Source: Antilocapra americana
Taxonomy: Eukaryota; Chordata; Mammalia; Artiodactyla; Antilocapridae
Direction: 5' to 3'
Length of the DNA stretch: 64,000 nt
Assembly: GCA_007570785.1 (NCBI GenBank)
Contig: ML664161.1
Span: forward strand, 5,654,723-5,718,722
The translations under genes and the position numbers were made by a program. Positions 35,177-48,160 of the stretch are shown here, in pieces; within the stretch, counting starts at the first letter, position 1; each line of letters starts with the position of its first letter. Below the pieces are notes generated by a model. It searched no databases, was not told the origin of the DNA, and saw only the letters and a list, made by a program, of their open reading frames with translations.

Positions 35177-36959
35177 TTCCTATTCCACTTCTGCCAGCTT
35201 GCTAGCATCCTTGCTAGTCTTTGGCCCTTTCAGATACTACCTTGACTATTGATTACCCTAAAGTTCACAGCCCAGAAGGGGAGATGCTACCTGCTTCAAC
35301 AGGGCAAACAGTCACTCTGTAGAGAGGGACGATGTTAATAATCCTGTTTTACATCCCTTCATATGATAGTTCTAATCAAAAATCTATAGGGCTCAGCAAT
35401 GGGGGCTTGAAATCTGGCCCATAATTTTGCACCTAGGGTAGGTGCATTTATAATCTTTCAGCTGTAGTGTCGTCATCCCCATTAAGAATTTAATGAGCAT
35501 CAACAGGCCTAGCTAATGTACAAAGCACAGAGGTAGCCATATCCCCCTCCCAGTAAGCTATTGCTTGATTACAGAGTTTCTGGTGTGCATGAGGACCTGG
35601 GACCTCCCTGTTTTCACTTACTTCATAAATCTAGACACAGACCTCACTTTGGGGCTCATATTATTAAGAGGAGACTACAGAGGAAAAATAAACCCTGTTT
35701 GGTAAAGTAAATGGTATGCCTGTTTCTGTAGCCACCCGTTGTTTATTACTGCTGTATGTTATTTCCAGCAGTACTTATAATAGTGATCATAAGGGACCTT
35801 TAAAGACTTGCTGATGCCTCTTGGGCAGTTTCACAATAATACAGTTTATAAATAATTCTGCCTACATATCTTATATATTCAGGATACCTCTTGCCTTGCT
35901 TTGTTTGTTATGAGTATATTTGCACAAAAACAGGTTATTTGGATATCTGTCCTCTGAGAGCTATTGCTTTTTCTTCCCTCCAAGTCAGAATCACATGTTT
36001 TCTCAGCTACAGTCACATCCACGACCAAATGCAGATTTGTGAACTGTAGTGAGGAACACAAACTAGGAAGAGAGAAACGTCTACAAAACCCTGTGATCTT
36101 GTTGGAAATTGTTTTGTTTGCTTTATAAACATTTTTGTGGGCATTTTTATCTGAGAATTCAGTTGGTCATTTGGGCTACAATTTAAGTATGTATATGAGA
36201 GGTGGTGTTCATATGAGAGTGACATTTTATTGTACATCACATATGTGTATTTTATACATGTCACCCTTGTGCAAATGAAGTTATATGTTAGAATCAGCAA
36301 AGTATATGTGATTCTTTTTAGTTCATATCATATTTATTCTCCAAAGATATTTAAAATACAAGCTTTTATATTCAAGCTTTAATTTTGTCTACCTTCATTT
36401 TGAGGGAAGTTAGAAAAAAGTATCAAATACTGTGTGTGTGGTTAAAACCATAGTTTCTATTTGGAATTTAGAGATGTATGTACCAAGGTTTGCAAAAACA
36501 CCTGTACAGTTTTATTTTGGATCTTACAAAGTGTTTTACTGGAACATCGGTTAAAAATACAAATTAATGGCTCTTTCTCAGTCCTGCTGAATCAGGCTCT
36601 CTGGGAATAGAGAAGAGACAAAGTATCTCCATTTCTAAGTCAATCCCTTAGATATCTCTTATGCATATTAAGGTTTGAGAAACACTGCTAACCTTATCCT
36701 AGAATTAAATTTAATTATTAGAAAACTATATACTTGGACCTTATTAATTCAATTCCCTAGAGAATTTTCTTCATGTTACAATGATTCACTGTTTTGTGCT
36801 TGATTTTTTATCAAGAATCAGTATAAGAAATGACAACACATAAAGTGATTCTGTACTTTTAGAAACTATCATTGGACAGCTGTTCAGTATGTTGTTCAAA
36901 GACCCTCATCCAGAAATTCACATGATGCATCCTCCTTTAACCCAACTAACCTGTTTAAT

Positions 36960-38680
36960 TATAACATACATATAGAAAAGTGAATGAATCATAAGCTTTC
37001 AGGGTGGTACATTTTTCAAAATGAACACATCCATGTCCAATATCCATGTCATTGATCCAATGAACCAATATTCAGATTATGAAATACAACATTGTCAAAA
37101 TACATAGAAGCCCACTTATGCCTCATAGGAGAGTAAGTATACTGACTTCTATTACTATAGATTCATTTTGCCAGCTGACTTTTGATCTTTATACAAATTA
37201 AATAATGATGTATATACACTTTGAGTATCTGGTTTCTTTTATAAACATATTTGTGAAATTCATCTGTAATGTTGGATATAGTTGTAGTTTGCTCATTCTT
37301 ATTGCTGTTCAGTGTTTCACTGGATAAGTGTTCCATAATTTTCAGTTTTATTATTGATGATGGATATATTAGTTACCTATTTCTGCGTAGAGATTATTCC
37401 TAATTTGCAATAAACTTGCACCTTAGAAGAGCAAACATTATCTTACACTGCTTCTGAGAATCAGGAGCCTGGGAGTGATGCCACTGGGGGATTTTGACTC
37501 AGAGTCTCTTAGGAGATTTTGTTTAAGAGACTAGCCAAGTTCAGTCTTTCAAGAATTGACTAAGGCAAACTGCTCCCAAATTCACTTATGCGTCTACTAG
37601 CAAAAGACTTCAGTTCCTCATCATATAGATCTCTTCATAGCATTTCTTCTGAAATGGTGGCTGGCTTTCCCAGGAGAGTGATGATGAGGAGGGGGGAACA
37701 GGAAAATCCAGGAGAGAAGCTGCAGTCTTTGGTAACTGAATCTCAGAAGTGACAAGCTATCACTTCTGCCGTATGCTATGGTTACACAGTTGGTTTCAGT
37801 GTAAGAGTGGACTACAAAAGAATGTGGACGCCAGGAGGCAGGAACACTGCAGACCATCTCAGAGGCTGGCTACTGCTGGTTTTTGGAATAGTTTTCCATT
37901 TTTGGCTAAAAGGAATAGTACTGCTTTGAACATTCCTTTACATATATTTTGTCAGTCTATACCTAGTATAAATACCTAGCAGAATTCCCTACATCAGACA
38001 GATACCAAGAAAAATTTTTCCAAAGTTCTTGTCAAACTATTCTTTTATAAGCAATACTCTACTTGCTCCACCCTTGATAACACTTGATATTGTGTGTGTT
38101 TTTCATTTTAATAATTCTAAGGGTGTCTTTAATGGTATCTCATTATGATTTTAATTTAAACCCCCTGATACTTAATGATATTTATTCTTTTTTCATATAC
38201 ATACTGTGATTTGGAGTTTTTCTTTTGTGAATCCCTATTCTCTGTTATGGCTGGTTACCTACATTTTATTATTGGTCTGTAGAAGTTCTTTCTGTATTCT
38301 GTGCAGTCCTTCATAATCACGTATATTACAAATATCTTCTCCCACATTGTGGTTGCATACAGTTTTACTCTTTTAATAGTTATTTCCTTCAATGAGCAGA
38401 GGTTCTTAATTTTAATATGGTTGAAATTTTCATCACTTTTTTCTTTTTTCTTTGTGTTTAACTTTTGGAGACTTGTTTAATAATACTTTGCCTACTCAAG
38501 CTCTTGCATACATTTGCTTATATTTTTCCTAAAAGCTTTGTTGTCTTGTCTTTCAAATTTGAATCTACAATCCATCTAGCAGGATATAAAAAAATAGTAT
38601 TTCTTGCCCAAGAGGGTTTGTAACAAGTATTCAAAGGTAGTTTTACAATTGATAATCATCTCTCTAGTGCACTATTGTAT
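36960..38680 (-). repeat. Ancient L1 on the minus strand, split by another repeat
   Basis: The + strand shows reverse-complement L1 text: 'gtgaaattcatctgtaatgttg' and 'agttgtagtttgctcattc' up to 37372; then after a gap 'ggaatagttttccatttttggc', 'actgctttgaacattccttta', 'atggtatctcattatgattttaa', 'tctgtagaagttctttctgta' and 'gaggttcttaattttaatatgg'. Pieces lie in the order of one element. Confidence 0.65.
37373..37870. repeat. Interspersed repeat inserted in the old L1
   Basis: From 'ttagttacctatttctgcgtag' to 'ctcagaggctggctactgctgg' the text follows a known eutherian repeat ('tatcacttctgccgtatgc', 'ccaggaggcaggaacactgcag'). L1 sequence continues on both sides. Confidence 0.55.
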
Positions 38681-38799
38681 TAGGAAAAAATAGGACACAA
38701 TTATATATGTTAATAGATGCAGAAAATCATGTGAAAAATTCATCACTCATTATAATGAAACATATACACATATTCATGCATATATTTATGAATATATAA

Positions 38800-38860
38800 A
38801 GAGCTTCTTAAGTCTGATTTTCTAAAAAAAGAGCTTCTTAAGTCTGATTTTCTAAAAAAA
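38800..38860. repeat. 30-base tandem duplication
   Basis: 'gagcttcttaagtctgattt' plus 'tctaaaaaaa' occurs at 38801 and again at 38831, identical. Confidence 0.97.
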
Positions 38861-39349
38861 ATCTATAAAAATAAATACAGCAAACATACTTTGTGGTAAA
38901 AGGTTAAAACTATCCTCTTAAGATTAGAAATACAAGACAAAGATGCTGCTGTCACCACTTCTTTACAGTATTGCTCTTGAGGTCTCATCCATTGTAATAA
39001 GGCAAGAAAAAGATATACTGGAAAGAACAAATTTACACTGCCATTATTCCTGCATGATATGATTATGTGCTTAGGAAACCTCATGAAAGAAACTGCATAC
39101 TGTTGGAACTAATAAGTAACTTTACGAAGGCCACCTGGATATTATATCAATGAAGAGACTAATTGTATTTCTGTATCCAAAAAGCAAACAAATAGAAAAC
39201 GAATATTTTAAAAGAATCAGTTTATAATTGCATTAGAGAATATCAAATGTAAAAAATGAATTATATGCAAGCTATATAATGCCTCTAACTTAAAACTACA
39301 AAATATCATTGAAATACATTTTAAAAGAACTAAGTAATGGAGGCATATA

Positions 39350-39745
39350 CTCTGGTGTGAGAGTTGGACTATAAAGAAAGCTGAGCGCCGAAGAACTGAT
39401 GCTTTTGAACTGTGGTGTTGGAGAAGACTCTTGAGAGTCCCTTGGACTGCGAGGAGATCCCACCAGTCCATCCTAAAGGAAATCAACCCTGAATATTTAT
39501 TGAAAGGACTGATGCTGAAACTGAAACTCCAATATTTTGGCCACCTGATTCGAAGAACTTACTCATTGGAAAAGACCCTGATGCTAGGAAAGATTGAAGG
39601 CAGGAGGAGAAGGGGATGACAGAAGATGAGATGTTTGGATGGTATCACTGACTCAATGGACATGAGTTTGAATAAACTCCAGGAGTTGATGATGGACAGA
39701 GAAGCCTGACCATGAGGTCACAAAAAGTAGGACAAGTCTGAGTGA
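39350..39745 (+). mobile_element. BovB LINE 3' segment, plus strand
   Basis: It begins at TGTGAGAGTTGGACTATAAAG and runs to the BovB 3' end (ACTGAACTGAATTGAACTGG). It encodes the C-terminal frame ([16 protein letters not shown]..., [16 protein letters not shown]) with breaks. Its start is the exact point where the adjoining minus-strand segment stops. Confidence 0.92.
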
Positions 39746-39785
39746 CTGAACTGAATTGAACTGGTAGACCAATTAGGTCAGGTCA

Positions 39786-40245
39786 GGTCAGTCTTATATC
39801 CATACATGACCACTGGAAAAACCATAGTCTTGACTAGACAGACCTTTGTTGGCAAAGTAACGTCTCTGTTTTTAAATATGCTATCTAGATTGGTCATAAC
39901 TTTCATCCCAAGGAGCAAGCGTCTTTTAATTTCATGGCTGCAATCACCATCTACTGTGATTTTGGAGCTCCCCAAGAATAAAGTCTGACACTGTGTCCGC
40001 TGTTCCCCCATCTGTTTCCCATGAAATGATGGGACCAGATACCGTGATCTTAGTTTTCTGAATGTTGAGCTTTAAGCCGATTTTTTCACTATCCTCTTTC
40101 ACTTTCATCAAGTGGCTTTTTAGTTCCTCTTCACTTTCTGCCATGAGGGTGGTATCATCTGCATATCTAAGGTAATTGATATTTTTCCCAGCAATCTTGA
40201 TTCCAGCTTGTGCTTCTTCCAGCCCAGCATTGGAACATAATAAAG
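39786..40245 (-). mobile_element. BovB LINE reverse-transcriptase segment, minus strand
   Basis: On the minus strand it encodes the RT core region with the catalytic YADD box (LRYADDTTLMAESEEELK) and runs to FPVVMYG, where it stops. Several frameshifts are present. A (GGTCA)3 stretch at about 39776-39791 joins it to the plus-strand segment. Confidence 0.92.
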
Positions 40246-40307
40246 TCCCCCCCACAGTGCAGTTGCCGTATACTGGCCTTTTCAGTAAATAGCATTGGGT
40301 CCCTTGA

Positions 40308-40430
40308 ATATTTGTACTGGAGTGAGTAACCATTCCCTTCTCCAGGGGAGCTTCCTGACCCAGGTATCGATCCTGAGTATCCTGCATTGCAGGCAGCTTC
40401 TTTACTGTCTGAGCCACAAGAGAAGCCCTT
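40308..40430 (-). mobile_element. Bov-tA SINE head fragment, minus strand
   Basis: 'cccttctccaggggagcttcc', 'cctgcattgcaggcagcttc' and 'gtctgagccacaagagaagccc' give the tRNA-like head on the minus strand. Confidence 0.88.
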
Positions 40431-41164
40431 TGAGTATTCATATATGAAGTTTTTTAAAAAAGAATTTTCACTCTTACCTCACACCAAACACACAAGCCAA
40501 AACATAATTTTAATGATAAAAAGATATCTGTCTTTTATTTAAAAAATAGTATTTTTTAATCAGAGAACTTTATTTTTATTTGCTTATTTGTTTTTGCTAC
40601 CTAAAAGCTCATGGATAAATTATGTCTGATTACAATAATTTTCTTTCATCTAAAAATTTTGTCCTTTTTATTGCATGATACTTTTTCTTTCATCCTTGCT
40701 TTAATGATTCAATTTTATGGGTCTTTCCTTTTTGTGCAAGTTATTTTAAATCCTTTTTTTTGAAATAAGGTATAAATAATGAATAAGTCAATCAAGGAGG
40801 CAAGTTAAACTTCTTTTGAAATTTTGAAGCCTGATTGAATTTTCAAAAAGAATGATAGCTCATATAGTACTCCTAATAATTTCACTTTGATAAAATTATA
40901 ACTGTCCAACATCATATTGCCAATATGTATTATGCATATAAATATTACATGGAATGTTCTTTAAATGTTAACATATGTGTCAGAATTAAAAATCCATAGC
41001 ATTTACATGGAGAATGAGTTTCCTTTTTATAAACTGCCTATAATAAATGCTTCAACCAAAAAATAGATAACTTGTTCCTCTTTAGTCATCACAGTGGAGG
41101 AGTGAAGTGGGGAGAAGGAATAGCTGTTTTGAAAGTAGGACGTATAATGACTGATAAGTCTTCC

Positions 41165-41325
41165 CACCCGTTAATGATTCAGAACACAGACTAGAGTTAC
41201 CGAACCAGCCTGCATAAGAATCCCAGCACTGCCAGTTAGTAACTGTATAATCCATAGACAAGTTACTTTTCTTAAGTTTCAATTTCTTTATATCCAGAGT
41301 GGGGACAATAATACCTACCACATAC
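41165..41325 (+). repeat. MIR
   Basis: 'ccagcactgccagttagtaactg', 'gacaagttacttttcttaag', 'tttatatccagagtggggacaataatacc' follow MIR. Confidence 0.65.
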
Positions 41326-41870
41326 AAGCTTGGCTCTGTATGGCTGAATGTATGCATGAGACCAATTGTTTTGCAGAGTGTAAATTTTCAAATCTTAATA
41401 TCTATCCTACTTTACGTGAATGATCTTGATTTGAGATTCTGGAAGAGAATAAATTGGACACCAAGACAAAACAACTAGGAGAGCAGGTTAAAAACCCAGA
41501 TGACATGGGGCAAATAAGAAATTCTGAACACTGTGCAGCCCATCAGTTGCAATGAGGCCCTGGAGAGTTGTAACCTCTGAAACTGTGAATGCTCTTGCTG
41601 TACTGTGAAGCACAACAGCACTGGTGGACTCTCTGAGCTCCCATTCCACCTGACACACGTGGCAATAAAGTGTAGCACATGGTACCCACATCAGAGCAAC
41701 AGCTACATCCTCAAAATAATATTTAATGACTTCTGTCTGCATTTGGGGAGATGATTTTAGACCTTGGGTTTTCTCTTTTTGTAGGTTAATACACCTACCC
41801 CTTCAGATCCTTGCATTTGGGGAAATCTCCTTCACAGTGTATTTCCCAGAGAGTTTTTTATCTAATTTGG

Positions 41871-41971
41871 AATGCCCTGAAGGAACCTTTGACCCACAAT
41901 GTAAGGGCAGCATCCAAAACCAGAATCAGGGTGTCCGTGGTTGGTCAGGAAAGTCTGCATGTGTTCAGGAG
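41871..41971 (+). pseudogene. EGFEM1: Relic EGF exon, acceptor lost, internally deleted
   Basis: The stretch reads ECPEGTFDPQCKGS, then IQNQNQGV, then RGWSGKSAC and VQEDG before TAA at 41978. The opening CPEGTF.PQC and closing GWSGK.AC are clear laminin-type EGF marks. The bases before the usual exon start are GG, not AG, so the acceptor is gone. About a dozen residues between GV and GW, including three cysteines, are missing, and two early cysteines read Ile and Asn. No GT donor sits at the expected place. I read it as a dead module of the same gene, at the right place and on the right strand. Chance similarity is less likely but possible. Confidence 0.5.
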
Positions 41972-44490
41972 GATGGATAAAGACAGTTTGTGAAAAGGTA
42001 TTGTTTCCTTCTTTCCCACTTCTGTCTGGTTGCTACTGTTTTTTAAGTCCTATCATCTTTGGCAAAGACAGACTTCTGTGGTCAAACTAGAACTGAACCT
42101 TGTGTGCTTGGGAAGTTTGTGGAGTCTTTTTTCCCATCTGCTGACGCCCATATCTACTGACATTTGCAATGGTCTTATTTAAATATTTTAATTGCTCAGC
42201 TGACCTGAGCACTGTATCAAGATGCAAATAAAGGAACATTTTTTATATTTAATATTAAATCAGCCTTTCCTCTTCCCACCTCCCCATACCAGAGACCTAC
42301 CATTTCTACTGACAGTACAGAATATTTTGCAACAAGACAGGGATTGAAACAGTGGATTATGTCTTTCACTTCAACAAGACCCTGTTCTAAGACTTCTGTA
42401 CATCTGATATGATATTGGGGTGTAGATTATAAAGTACAGATTATTACCCAACCAGCCAAATTAAAATGCACCAAAGACTTATTGCCATCTTAAAACATCA
42501 CCACAGAAAGCAAAGCTCTGAGTAGATGCTTTAGCAAACAAATCTAGTAAAAGTTCCATTTACTTGCTTGGAAGAAGTTTATAGCCATGCAAATATCTAA
42601 AATTAAGCAATGCTAGAGAAAAAATAAATTCACTTTTCAAAAATGATTAAAGTCTAGAAACGAATCTGCTGTCACACAGTAATTTGCTAAACTGAAGCAG
42701 GAGTTATTTTGGATTGAATTTGTTACATAGCTCATGCATGAAATGATCTGTTGCTTGTTCTTGTGAAGCTGTTGCCACACTGAAACAGCAGAGGGAGAAA
42801 AACTGTATTCTGTCTGAAAGGCATTGTAAAAATATTGAAAGCTCTGACTGAGGGTTTTTGTAGAGGCATCCGACTACAACTTGTCATTTACACGTTATGG
42901 GCCAATAGCTGATCGCAGCCAAAATCACAGATGTTTAGCTTTCGGAATTATTTATTAATGTAGACTTGGGTTCAAAAACCCTATTCATGCACCTTGAGAC
43001 AGTCACTCATGTGATTACACTGCCATCGTGTGGTTTCAAAGATTCCTTTCAATTCTAAAAAACATCCAAAGAAATGGTCTCTTACTTACGAAAGGGAAAT
43101 TATAATAATCCAAGTACTGTCACTTGTTTGTTTGTTCTCTGTCATAATACCATATAGTCCATAGATGACCATGGGTAGTAAAAATAGGGGGATAGTAACA
43201 TAGAGATGGCAGTATGGGTATGATTCTAATAATTCTTCAAAATTTGCCAAGGATTCACCTTCTCCCCAGTGAATGTCATCAAGATGTCTGTGTTTTAAAC
43301 AACCTCTCCAGTGATTCTTAAGCTTTCTAAACTTTGAGAACCACTGCTATAGAGAATGGTACCTGAGCCGCAGTAGATTAACACATGTTTCCCTAGATAG
43401 AGATAACTTTAAGAGAACCTGCCTCTGGTCCGCTGAAAAATTCTGAAGGAAGATGGAAGAGAAGGGCCCCAGGACTTCCTACGAATATGTTTGCCCAGCA
43501 CCCTAAGGCTCCCCACGAGAGGAAGATGCAGAGCATCTCTGTGAGGTCCTCATTCTCATCAGCTGGTATGTCAACTCTTCACCCAATGAAGATGCTGTAG
43601 TCCAATCAGGAACAAATCTTTCAGTCTTTGGGGATTATTGGAGATACTGGAGCAGCTGTCTGAGTGAATATTGTAAATATCCACTTTTTTGGACATTAAA
43701 AATACAGTTTTAAGAAGGGGAATTAAAAACATGAAAGTACCCCAGGCTCTAAGAAATACTAAGAGATATTGGGATGGCATGAAGATTCCCTGAGCTGAAG
43801 ATTCCCTGAGCTGTCATAGCAGCTTCTCAACTCCACTGACTATGGCCATGTAAGAAGGTTTGCCCTGGGCTGCCAGGATTTCTGACAGTTTCAAGAAGGA
43901 TCAAAAATCAGAATTTTTATGTGAAATATTCCATTTTTTTAAGTGTGTTCCACTTTTAGTGCATGTCTAGTTTAAAAAGTGGAATCATATTTAGCTTTTT
44001 GATTCCATCTACTGACCTTCCAGATGGTGATCTCTGAGATGCACAGGTAAGGAAAACTGGATGTCAATTTCAACATACATTTGAGACCACCCTCATATCT
44101 TGTACTTAAGTGATCTGTGTCCATGTCTTTTCATCTTTATAAATGAAAATGTATACATAGGAAGCCTGGAAATCCATTGTCTCAACACATGAGGGAAATA
44201 TTCTATGCAGCAAGAAATAGCTTCAAATTGAAAAAAGATAAATAATCTGAAATATGCCTAAATTTAAAAATCACATGCTTTGAAAGAAAATATAAATAAA
44301 TGATATTTCTACTAATTTGAAGTATGCTTCATAACATTTTAAAATGTTATAAATTTCACAGCATACATACAATAAAAGTAATGAGGATATACAAATTACT
44401 TGGAGGGTGACTTATTCTTAGAGATATATAAAGTACTTCAAATATATAAAGCTCATCAATAAATTTAGGTACTCATCTGGAGAAAAAAAT
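41972..44490. other. Long intron, no gene seen
   Basis: Unique AT-rich sequence. A perfect 16-base tandem duplication (gaagattccctgagct twice) lies at 43781-43812. Confidence 0.45.
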
Positions 44491-44491
44491 C

Positions 44492-44700
44492 AGGTCTTAT
44501 GGTTCAGCAGTAAAGAATCTGCCTGCAATGCAGGAGACCAGGCTTCATCTTGGGTCAGGAAGATCCTCTGGAGAAGGAAATGGCAACCACTCAGTATTCA
44601 GTATTCTTACATAGAGAATCCCATGAACAGAGGAGCCTGGTAGATTTCAGTCCAAGGAGTCACAAGGGACTTGGACATGACTAAGCTACTAAACCACCAA
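44492..44700 (+). mobile_element. Bov-tA type SINE
   Basis: It has 'gcagtaaagaatctgcctgc', 'aggaagatcctctggagaagg', a small internal duplication of 'cagtattc', and 'cagaggagcctggtagatttc'. Confidence 0.9.
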
Positions 44701-44709
44701 CTACCACCA

Positions 44710-47145
44710 TATGTGTGTGTGTGTACACACGTCATTCTTAGCTTTGAAATAAATCCTTTATGAATAGTTGCTGAATTAATAGAAGTTTAGGTATTGGTTC
44801 AGGTATTATCGAGTGAATTTGCTTTACCAGGAATGCTCTCTCCTGGCCTGATCCTCACTGTGGTCACTAGATCCAAGATTCAGGGAATGCTGCCTTATGT
44901 ATTTCACTACTACTTGTAGATTTTTTGAATGACTTTAAGAATAAAACCAACTTTAGATAGATTCTGTTTTTCTCTCAAGTTTCTTTCCAAAAATAGTGAA
45001 ACTCCAGTGACTCCACCACTGACAGTTTCTTTTAGACTGTCTGATAGGCGAGCCCATTCTGGAGTAGATTACAATGTTCACTCTGAGCTGAAGATCATTC
45101 TTGTTGCTGGAGGCCAATGCCTGAATATATCCCCACCATTCTGGGTAACAATAGACTCTCTTGGGGAGCTAATTCTTCAGGTGTACTGCTGAACTTAATG
45201 ATGTCCTCACTGAAGTCTCTGGCCCAGTAGTGCACCATTGGGTTTAGGATTCTGGCTATGTGACTCCTTTTTTTCTTCTCATGGAATTTTGGGTTTCAAG
45301 AGTACCTTATTAAAATGCACATCTTGGGAGGGAGGAAAACATGATGTTTGGGAATGTTTCATTGGAACTGGAGGGAAACATGGGTATGCTGGAGGTTCTA
45401 CATGGTTCCCGACCAGGAGAGGCACATAGACCAGAAAGAAAAACAAATAATTGCACCCCAGTATACTTAAGGTGTTAAAAAAAAAATGCTCGGGACTCAC
45501 TGAGAAAGCAAACAAAAATCTCTGTCCCAAAAGACCTAGGATGGTTGCACAAGTAGTTAATATTTACACTGGGTTTCACAAGATGAATAGGCACATACCT
45601 GGTGAAGGAGGAAGAGATCCAACGTGAGGAAATGCTGTTCATTTCCTGTGACTAGAGTGTTTGTCAGCTGTCGGATCTTTGAAATATAGCACAGGGTCCC
45701 TATAATGAATCCAACAGTTATTTTTTCATGCAGGAATAACTGAGTGGAGGAATGATTATTATGTTTGTAGGACAGTGTAAGTACTGGAGAAATAAGACTA
45801 GAAAGACTGGTTAGAGACAGAGACCGTGAAAGCATCATTGAGGAAGCTAAATTTTACTCTGTAGATTTTTAGTATCATTTTTTTTCTGTCAAGATCCATT
45901 TGCATCATGATCTGTTGAAGTACTTTTTGTAATAATGCAGATTCCTGGCTCTTAGATCAACTGAATCCAATCTTTTGGAGATTGAGCCTAGAAATCTTTT
46001 GCACTCTATGAAAGCTACTGCTAGAAATAAGGTGCAATTCTTAAAACATTATTTTTCAACTTTTTTGGTTGTTCATCATCTTAAGAGAGTCTGTAAAAAG
46101 CTGTAGAAACTCTTCTCTGAAAAATATATATATTCACATTCATTTTTACTAACAATTTTACAGAGATTATGAAACCCCTGAGATTAACTCATGGGTTCAA
46201 GTTAATAACCCCTGAAACCAAGCTGGCTAACAGTTAATTTAGAGAAAATCAGATGAGAATCACTGTTACTAATGAGGGAAGGTTTTTAGATGCAGTTGAA
46301 GAATACAGACAAATCACTTCTTCTTAAAAATTTTGTCTAAGACTAACCTGATTTCTTTCTGACCATGTTGACTATAAAAGAGACATATTCACATTTGAAA
46401 GGAGAACTTATGCTGGGAGCCAGGAAGCTTCTTGGTCATTTCCACCCCAAGTAAAGCATTTGATGGAAAATTAGAATGTTTCAAAAAAAAAAGTATTTAT
46501 TGGGCATTTAAAAACTGATATGTTGTTTTGCCCTGTTTCAAATAGCAAATGAAGTTGTTGGCATTCTAGAAAGTACATGAGCTAACTGTTTGTATACTTA
46601 AAGCCTCACATATTTAGATTGTATCTAAAAATCTTGGTCTCTTTCTGATAATCTAGCATTTGGAAACCATAGTGCCTCTCTATTTCCTCCAAAATTGAGA
46701 GAGATATCTGCAGATATCCGCAAAAGACCAACTAAAACGGTCGATCGCTAGAGATATGTCACATGGAAAGCAGCCTTTTAGAAAGGTCATGGCTGAACTC
46801 TAACGACCTAGATTATTTAATGCAAACATTGTGTGCAATTTTGGAGATTTAGGGCAGCCCTCCCTCAAGTCAACTAAAACAATCCAGCTTATGTAAAACC
46901 AACATGAAAACAGTTCAGAGCCACAACTTGGTATTCCATGTACCTGGAAGTGAACTTCATCCAAACTTGGAGCAGAGTCAAAGACAGGTGAGGGAGAGAG
47001 TGTGGTAGGATATGCAGAAAGGATTTATAATGGATTTATTTATGTATAATTTTATATGTGGGGAGCCTTATACAGAGTTAAGGAGTTAACAATGTATTCA
47101 GTTAACAACATGTAATATTATTCTGTAGGTTTCTAAAGTCTTGAT
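44710..47145. other. Long intron, no feature recognised
   Basis: AT-rich unique sequence. The open stretch at 44929-45192 has no family I recognise. Confidence 0.4.
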
Positions 47146-47149
47146 TAAC

Positions 47150-47640
47150 CATCATAGTGAGTTTCTCCACCTGCAACTTGTTTTGCCACTCAACATTCTT
47201 TTGGAAGTTAGTTTGTATTTGGTGTATGTTGACTGAGTCCATTTCTTTTAACTACTTAAAAGGCTACTGTTGGGTGAACATGCTACAGCTTCATTCTTCG
47301 TTTTCCTAAAAAGCATATAGAAGTTGTTTCTGATTGTTTGCCATTACCATCAGTGTTTCAAGAACACCTCAGTGTGTGTCTCCTTGTGACATACATTGAT
47401 GTTTCTTTAGGGTTTATACTAAGTGTGGATTTGTTGGGTCACAGGATATTCTATATGCAACTTTGTTTAATAATGTCAAACTGCTCTCCAGTGTGAGAGC
47501 TGCAGGTGTGTTAACTTTAATGTTTAACTTGTGTCAGACTTTTAAAGGAGATATTATTTTTATTTGCGTTTCTCTGATTACTGGTGAGGTTTGGCATCTT
47601 TTGATACATTGCCTCTTCAAGTGTCTTGTGAATTGTTGGT
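47150..47640 (-). repeat. Ancient L1 fragment, minus strand
   Basis: Reverse-complement L1 text: 'tgttgggtcacaggatattc', 'aatgtcaaactgctctcc', 'tatttgcgtttctctgatta' and 'ctggtgaggtttggcatctttt'. Confidence 0.65.
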
Positions 47641-47644
47641 AATG

Positions 47645-48160
47645 TCCTAGGTCCGCGTTTCTATGGGCCAAGCACTGATCTAGCCTCCTGAGATATACCC
47701 GTGAACAACAACAAATAAAGCATTGCCCCCTTAGACCTTACATCCTAGCAGGGAGAAATAGACAATAAACAATAATTAAATGTACATATTTTAAGTGCAT
47801 TTTGTTGCAGGATAAGGTGAAAGTGCTATTGGAAAAAGACAAAATAAGTGAAGCAGATTTGGAGTGCTGGGTAGGCAAGGCAGTTCAGAGTGGTAAAGAG
47901 GGGTCAAGAGAGACCTCAGGGAGAAGGCAAGATTTGAGTTCATTGAGAGAGTTAAGAAACAGTAAGAAACCAGTGTATCAAGAATGGAGAGACAAATGGA
48001 AAAAAAAAATGTAGAGATGAAATCAGAAAAGTAGAGAGAAAGGATTGTTCTATCAGACCTTGCGGGCCATTGAAAGACTGGCTTTCAGTTGAATAAAATG
48101 AGGGATCCACTGAAAGGCTTTGCACAGAGGAGTGACGTGACCTGGCTTGTTATAAAAGGA
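47645..48160 (+). repeat. Ancient interspersed repeat, same family as 12340-12860
   Basis: 'gggccaagcactgatctagcc', 'aacaacaaataaagcattgcc', 'agacaataaacaataa', 'ttgcgggccattgaaagac' and 'acagaggagtgacgtgacctgg' are the landmarks. The 70-residue open frame within it is not a gene. Confidence 0.6.

Noticed and set aside
44929..45192. 87-residue open frame with moderately complex sequence
   Set aside because: No start context, splice sites or family I recognise; could be an old repeat.
47802..48014. 70-residue open frame rich in Lys and Glu
   Set aside because: It sits within a diverged interspersed repeat that also occurs at 12340-12860.
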